Shown one piece after another: positions 59,504-64,000 of a stretch of 64,000 nt of DNA. Position numbers and translations under genes: made by a program. The notes under the pieces were generated by a model. That model had not been told where the DNA came from. It was given only the letters and a program-made list of their open reading frames with translations, and did no database searches. Origin of the DNA: Vicia villosa (taxonomy: Eukaryota > Streptophyta > Magnoliopsida > Fabales > Fabaceae); the NCBI RefSeq assembly GCF_029867415.1, contig NW_026705220.1, positions 62,001-126,000 of the forward strand. Direction: 5' to 3'. The stretch's first letter is position 1, and every line of letters begins with the position of its first letter.

Positions 59504-61876
59504 AAGTGGAATACATCAACAACAAAGACACCCACGAAAAGATAGCAAGAGCATAGCCATCAACTTCACAAAATTCTCAAAAATCTCATAACTTTTGTAA
59601 TTTTCAAATTTCATATTCCAATCAATATCAATACAAAACAATCATTCCAATCATCTTCTAAGAACATATAAAGTAAGAATAAACTCTTTGTGTGGTCCCA
59701 TGAGAGTCGTAACACATGCATAGTGTTCTTCATGTTCATACTTAAATAATTTTCGTTTTCCTATATTTAATCAACCTCCATGTGATCTAATCATTCCAAT
59801 GAGTTCATGTGGTCCTATAAGCTAGATCTGGGCCTTAACATGTGAGCTCCCACGTGAGAATCGTTCCATGCCATTAACGAGTGTTCATGCGTACCAAAGC
59901 TTTAACCTCTTCGAATCCATAGTTACAGCGACCAAATGGCAAAACTAACATCACCATCGTGTTCAGGAGGTGATTTTAAGTAGATCTGGGTCACTTGTTT
60001 TTATCTCTAACGTTTATTTTTGCAGGTGTGAGAAGCTACCAAAAGTGACGTTTTACTGTACAAATAGGGGAGGTTAAAAACCCCCGCTATTTGTTTAATA
60101 AATAAGGCAGACGGAGGTTGAAGACGACCACGCGTCCAAGCGTGGTTCGTCCGTCAAAAGTTGACCTTTCTATCTGCACGCGTGGCAGATTTCCTTCTCC
60201 TCATTCGCTGGTCAGCCAGCGTGGGTCCCAGTGTGGACTTTGAATATCTGACTAATCATGTGCACTGATTCCCACATGGCTATCATGCTCCCTCATGATC
60301 TGAACCCTTTAGATCAATCTCCAAGCCAATCCAACGCGTCAGACAAGCAGCCCTATGCTATGGACTTCATTGATTTTCACACAGGATCAGTATCCTTTTT
60401 ACATTTCTATTTTATTTTAATTTCTTTGTTAAATTAATTAAAAATAGTTTTAAAAATCCCAAAAAATCCACAAAAAATATTTTAGACTTCTAAAATAATA
60501 TATTATTTTCTGAAATAAAAATATTTTATTTTTCTTCATAATTTCAATATTTTGCATAATTAATTAGTATATATTTATATATTTGCTTTTTAATTATTCT
60601 AACCAATCAAAAAATCATAAAAAAAATTTGTTCTTTATATAAAATATTGTTTATATATTATAAACTAATTTTGTACATATTTTGAATAATTTTCTTTTTA
60701 AGTTTTAATTATTTGTATAATTATTTACATAATTATGTTTTAATTAACTTAAATCAATTCCAAAAATTCCAAAAAAATTAGTTTTGTTTTAAAATTAATT
60801 AACAAATATTTTGTACATATTTTAAACTTAATTTCTAGGTTTAAATCTATTTTCATCTTTTTTCTTCATTTTAATTTAATTAATCATGCATTAATTATAA
60901 TTAAAATCAATCATAAAAAATCCAAAAACATGCCTTTATTTTTCTTGCAATTTAAATTCCTAGATAAATGTATAGGATGTCAAATTCATGTAAATAGGCT
61001 AGTTTACATTTCCTGCACAATCGATGTAATAGCGTAGATTTACTTTCCGCACTTTACATTTCCGCACTTTAATTTCCAGCACATATAAACTGCGTGTATG
61101 TCAAAGATAAAATTGAACCGTTAGATCACTAACTTCAAAGATAAATATCTGAATACAAACACAATCACACTTGCACCTCTTGAGGTAATCCCTTCTCATT
61201 CCTTTCAAAATCAAAGTCAAAATTCTACTGTTTCGAGTACAAAATCGAACCTTGCTTTTATATCCGGTGAAAGGATAGATTTTTAAAGGAAATAGGATAA
61301 AGACCTTACAACTCAGGGTAGACCTCCTAGTTTGCTTGCTCAAATCAAAACAAACAAAATTCTCATACACTGTTGATTTTTTTCAAAACTTTCAAAAAAG
61401 ACAACACTTTGTATACATCCAAACACGGGTTATTACAAAGTTAACGTTCTTTTCAAAACATCTTTCGAAAGATAAACAAGCATTTTGTATACATCCACAC
61501 ACGAATCATTACAAAATTCAATTTACAAAGGTATTTGAAACCACATATGAGCAATTTTCAGAGCAATTGAAAAAGTGATCGAAAAACAAGTGAGTTAAGC
61601 AAACTTAAGAGCCCATGGATAACCATGGATACAAAGGGTGCTAACACCTTCCCTTTGTATAACCTACCCCCTTACCCAGAATTTCTTAAAGGTCTTTTTT
61701 CTGTTTCTTTTATAAACCTTTCCTTAATTGGATAAAATAAAAGGTCGGTGGCGACTCTGTGATATTTCAAAAAAAATGCGAAAGCATTAAGCGACAAAAA
61801 AGAGTCAGTTCACGTATCTCTACAGATCAGAGGTATGGCCCGGTATTATTAAAAAAAATCGGAGGTCCACAGTAGT

Positions 61877-63364
61877 ATTAGAGGTAGAAACAATATGTGT
61901 TTAATTTACTTGATTCTCTATCTATTTTTTACATATGAGAAATAATTCATTATAAGTAAAGTAAAAAGTTACCTCATCATCTACGTGATTTTCCATAAAA
62001 TAGATGTTTAGTTCTTTTTTTTATTATTAATATTAGGATTCCATATCATATCCATTCCATGATATGTATGATTTATTTGTTTCTTTTTTAGGTCTCCTAA
62101 ATTTTTCAGATTTCTTCTGATTCTGGTTCTAAGAGAAATTTGGCATTACGTGACCTCTCTTTTCAGATTGAAAAAAAGTTGGGATGAACAAATCTTGATG
62201 CTTTTCATGCTTCATGAATCTTTTGAATTTTATAACTAGCAATGTCATATCATAGGTATTTGAACATTTGTCTTCGACTTTGAGAGATAGATTTTTCTTC
62301 TTTTTGTCTCCTTCTTCATCAATAACTAGCCTTTTCAGGTCCATTTCATGTTCTTACAATTTACCAAACAAATTAGCCGAATCCATAGAAGACAAGTCCC
62401 TAGATTCAAAAATCGAAGTGACTTTAGGTTGCAAATAGTGGTTTAAGCATCTAAGAACTTTTATAACCAAATCCTAATTTTAGAAAACTGTAGCTAGTCT
62501 TATCACGATACACAATGTGAATAAAATGTTTTTCCATATCTTGGATGTTTTCTTCAAGTCTGTACTCGCGGGTCAATGTATTCATCCTAACCCTTTTTAA
62601 CTTGGTAGTACTTTAATGAGTGAGTTGAAAGGTATCCCATATTTCATTTGTAGTTTCACATTGAGAAACACGCAAGAACTCATAAATATCGAGAGCCGTA
62701 ATGATAATAAGTTTTGCTTTTTTACTGCCTTGCGTTTTTTCCTTATCCTTTTTGGTCTAAATATTTATATCTTTGTTTTCTACAACTACATCAACTAGAT
62801 GTGTGGGATCAAAATGACTATTTTTTAATAGAAGTTCAGATATCATAATTAATCCCATCTATAAAGATTCTCATATTCTCTTTCATCAAACCATACCCTT
62901 ATCTATTGAAGCATCAGAGTCTGTTTAGTGAATAATTTGAAGTCATTTCCTACCTCTTTAGATGGTTAGTATTATAACAAGAATTAGGCTCTTATAACAC
63001 TTGTTAACCAAGCGAATCCAAATATAAGGGGGCGACATGTGATATTCTGATTTCAAAAAATAGGTATATATAAATGCTTTGGTTTAAAATGATTTATGTT
63101 AGAAGATAAAGATATGCATTGGTTAATTATAATAATAAAATAAATGAGAATAAACAAAGAAATAATATCTTGGATGTTTTCTTCAAGTTTGTACTCGCGG
63201 GTCAATGTATTCATCCTAACCCTTTTTAACTTGGTAGTACTTTCATGAGTAAGTTGAAAGGCATCCCATATTTCATTTGTAGTTTCACATTGAGAAACAC
63301 GTAAGAACTCATCAATATCGAGAGCCGTAATGATAATAAGTTTTGCTTTTTTACTGCCTTGCAT
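61877..63364 (-). pseudogene. copia gag relics
   Basis: 62129-62344 (VIDEEGDKKKKNLSLKVEDK) and 63053-63364 (AKLIIITALDIDEFLRVSQCET, then EIWDAFQLTHEST and RVRMNTLTREYKL) are pieces of a UBN2-type copia gag, like residues 80-140 and 230-290 of the intact copy at 40103-44377. Frameshifts and stops are present. AAGTGTTATAAGAGCC near 62985-63000 looks like a decayed primer-binding site. The solo LTR at 57097-61871 separates them from the relic at 56748. Confidence 0.7.
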
Positions 63365-63795
63365 TCTTTCCTTATCCTTTTTGGTCTAAATATTTATATC
63401 TTTTTTTTCTACAACTACATCAACTAGATGTGTGGGATCAAAATGACTATTTTTTAATAGAAGTTCAGATATCATAATTCATCCCATTTATAAAGATTCT
63501 CATATTCTTGTTCATCAAACCATACCCTTCTCTATTGAAGCATCAGAGTCTCTTTAGTGAATAATTTGAAGTCATTTCCTACCTCTTTATATGATTAGTC
63601 TTATAACAAGAATTAGGCTCTTATAACACTTGTTAACCAAGTGACTCCAAATATAAGGGAGCGACATGTGATATTCTGATTTCAAAAAATAGGTATATAT
63701 AAATGCTTTGGTTTAAAATGATTTATGTTAGAAGATAACGATATGGATTGGTTAATTATCATAATAAAATAAATGAGAATAAACAAAGAAATAAT
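62536..63795. repeat. tandem duplication, period about 628 bp
   Basis: ATATCTTGGATGTTTTCTTC recurs at 62536 and 63164, and the two copies stay similar to about 63795. The unit covers the gag start, primer-site region and LTR end of the old copia element. Confidence 0.8.
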
Positions 63796-64000
63796 TAGCA
63801 TAATAAAAATAAATATTAGGAAATAAAAGAGAAAAGGATAAAAAGATCACGCTTGATATTTATCCTGGTTTGGATAAAATCACTATGCTTACTTCAATCC
63901 CAAACACTTGTCTCTTGAGATTTTCACTAAAATAAACTTGAGCTCTTTTTGCAGAATCAACCTAAACCACCTTTCAAAACAACCCGAGCTTTTGCACATG
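63796..64000 (-). repeat. LTR remnant of the old copia element, running off the window
   Basis: GCTTGATATTTATCCTGGTT, then ATCACTATGCTTACTTCAAT, resembles the LTR part of SIRE-like elements just outside gag. No end seen. Confidence 0.4.

Larger units (their letters stand above)
57097..61871 (+). mobile_element. Ogre-type solo LTR (4775 bp)
   Basis: Starts TGTTATACCCCAAAATTTGC, ends GGAGGTCCACA, and is flanked by a perfect 5-bp duplication GTAGT (57092-57096, 61872-61876). Near its right end it has the words GGGTGCTAACACCTTCCCTT and GGTCGGTGGCGACTCT that mark U5 of legume Ogre LTRs. No internal region or second LTR follows, so the element was reduced to one LTR by recombination. The size fits Ogre LTRs. 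It carries two TATA boxes and one small intact ORF. Confidence 0.85.

Overview
The window is nuclear plant DNA, AT-rich and packed with transposable elements. Two ordinary host genes lie in it, both intact: a DNA polymerase epsilon small subunit of the DPB3-1/NF-YC10 type (14788-17860, four exons) and a fasciclin-like arabinogalactan protein (20331-21086). The repeat families point to a legume of the pea/vetch/clover/Medicago group: Ogre-type gag remnants and a 4.8-kb Ogre-type solo LTR, a Tat-lineage Ty3/gypsy element, and a copia element of the SIRE/Maximus kind. The organism call is inference from these families, not from a search.

Layout. 1-13264 is the 3' nine-tenths of a Tat-lineage Ty3/gypsy retrotransposon: gag, protease, and RT-RNaseH-archaeal-type RNaseH-integrase on the + strand. 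These are followed by about 5.9 kb that carries two genes on the opposite strand: a 244-aa ORF with its own TATA box, and a five-exon plant-mobile-domain gene whose four GT-AG introns I can join in frame. A second related 3' end and LTR (13265-14256) abuts it. 14257-21600 is the gene island (DPB3-1, then FLA), with small MITEs in an intron and between the genes. 21600-31800 is a mosaic of short elements: a LINE relic, an LTR start, Helitron-like ends, a minisatellite, a 1.7-kb Mutator-like element carrying a small spliced gene, a related shorter element, and a tandem duplication that includes a hAT-type MITE.

31800-64000 is nested retrotransposon DNA. An old Ogre-like element (ORF1-like pseudogene, gag pseudogene) was split at 38068/53925 by a young, apparently intact copia element on the - strand (38069-53924, TSD gatgt). 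One LTR of that copia was itself split by a non-autonomous LTR element (44864-52820, TSD gaaag) with two 2379-bp LTRs that look almost identical. To the right a second Ogre gag remnant lies in the opposite orientation. Then come an LTR/PBS fragment, copia gag relics on the - strand, and between those relics the Ogre-type solo LTR (57097-61871, TSD gtagt). That solo LTR contains an intact 55-codon ORF for a two-helix membrane microprotein, with its own TATA box, in U3.

The most promising items for novelty are the spliced antisense genes of the Tat element, the U3-encoded membrane microprotein of the Ogre-type LTR, the small three-exon gene inside the Mutator-like element, and an array of paired GTCGAC palindromes (21-22 bp within pairs) in the copia LTRs. 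No computation or database search was run. All family names rest on motifs recognised by eye.
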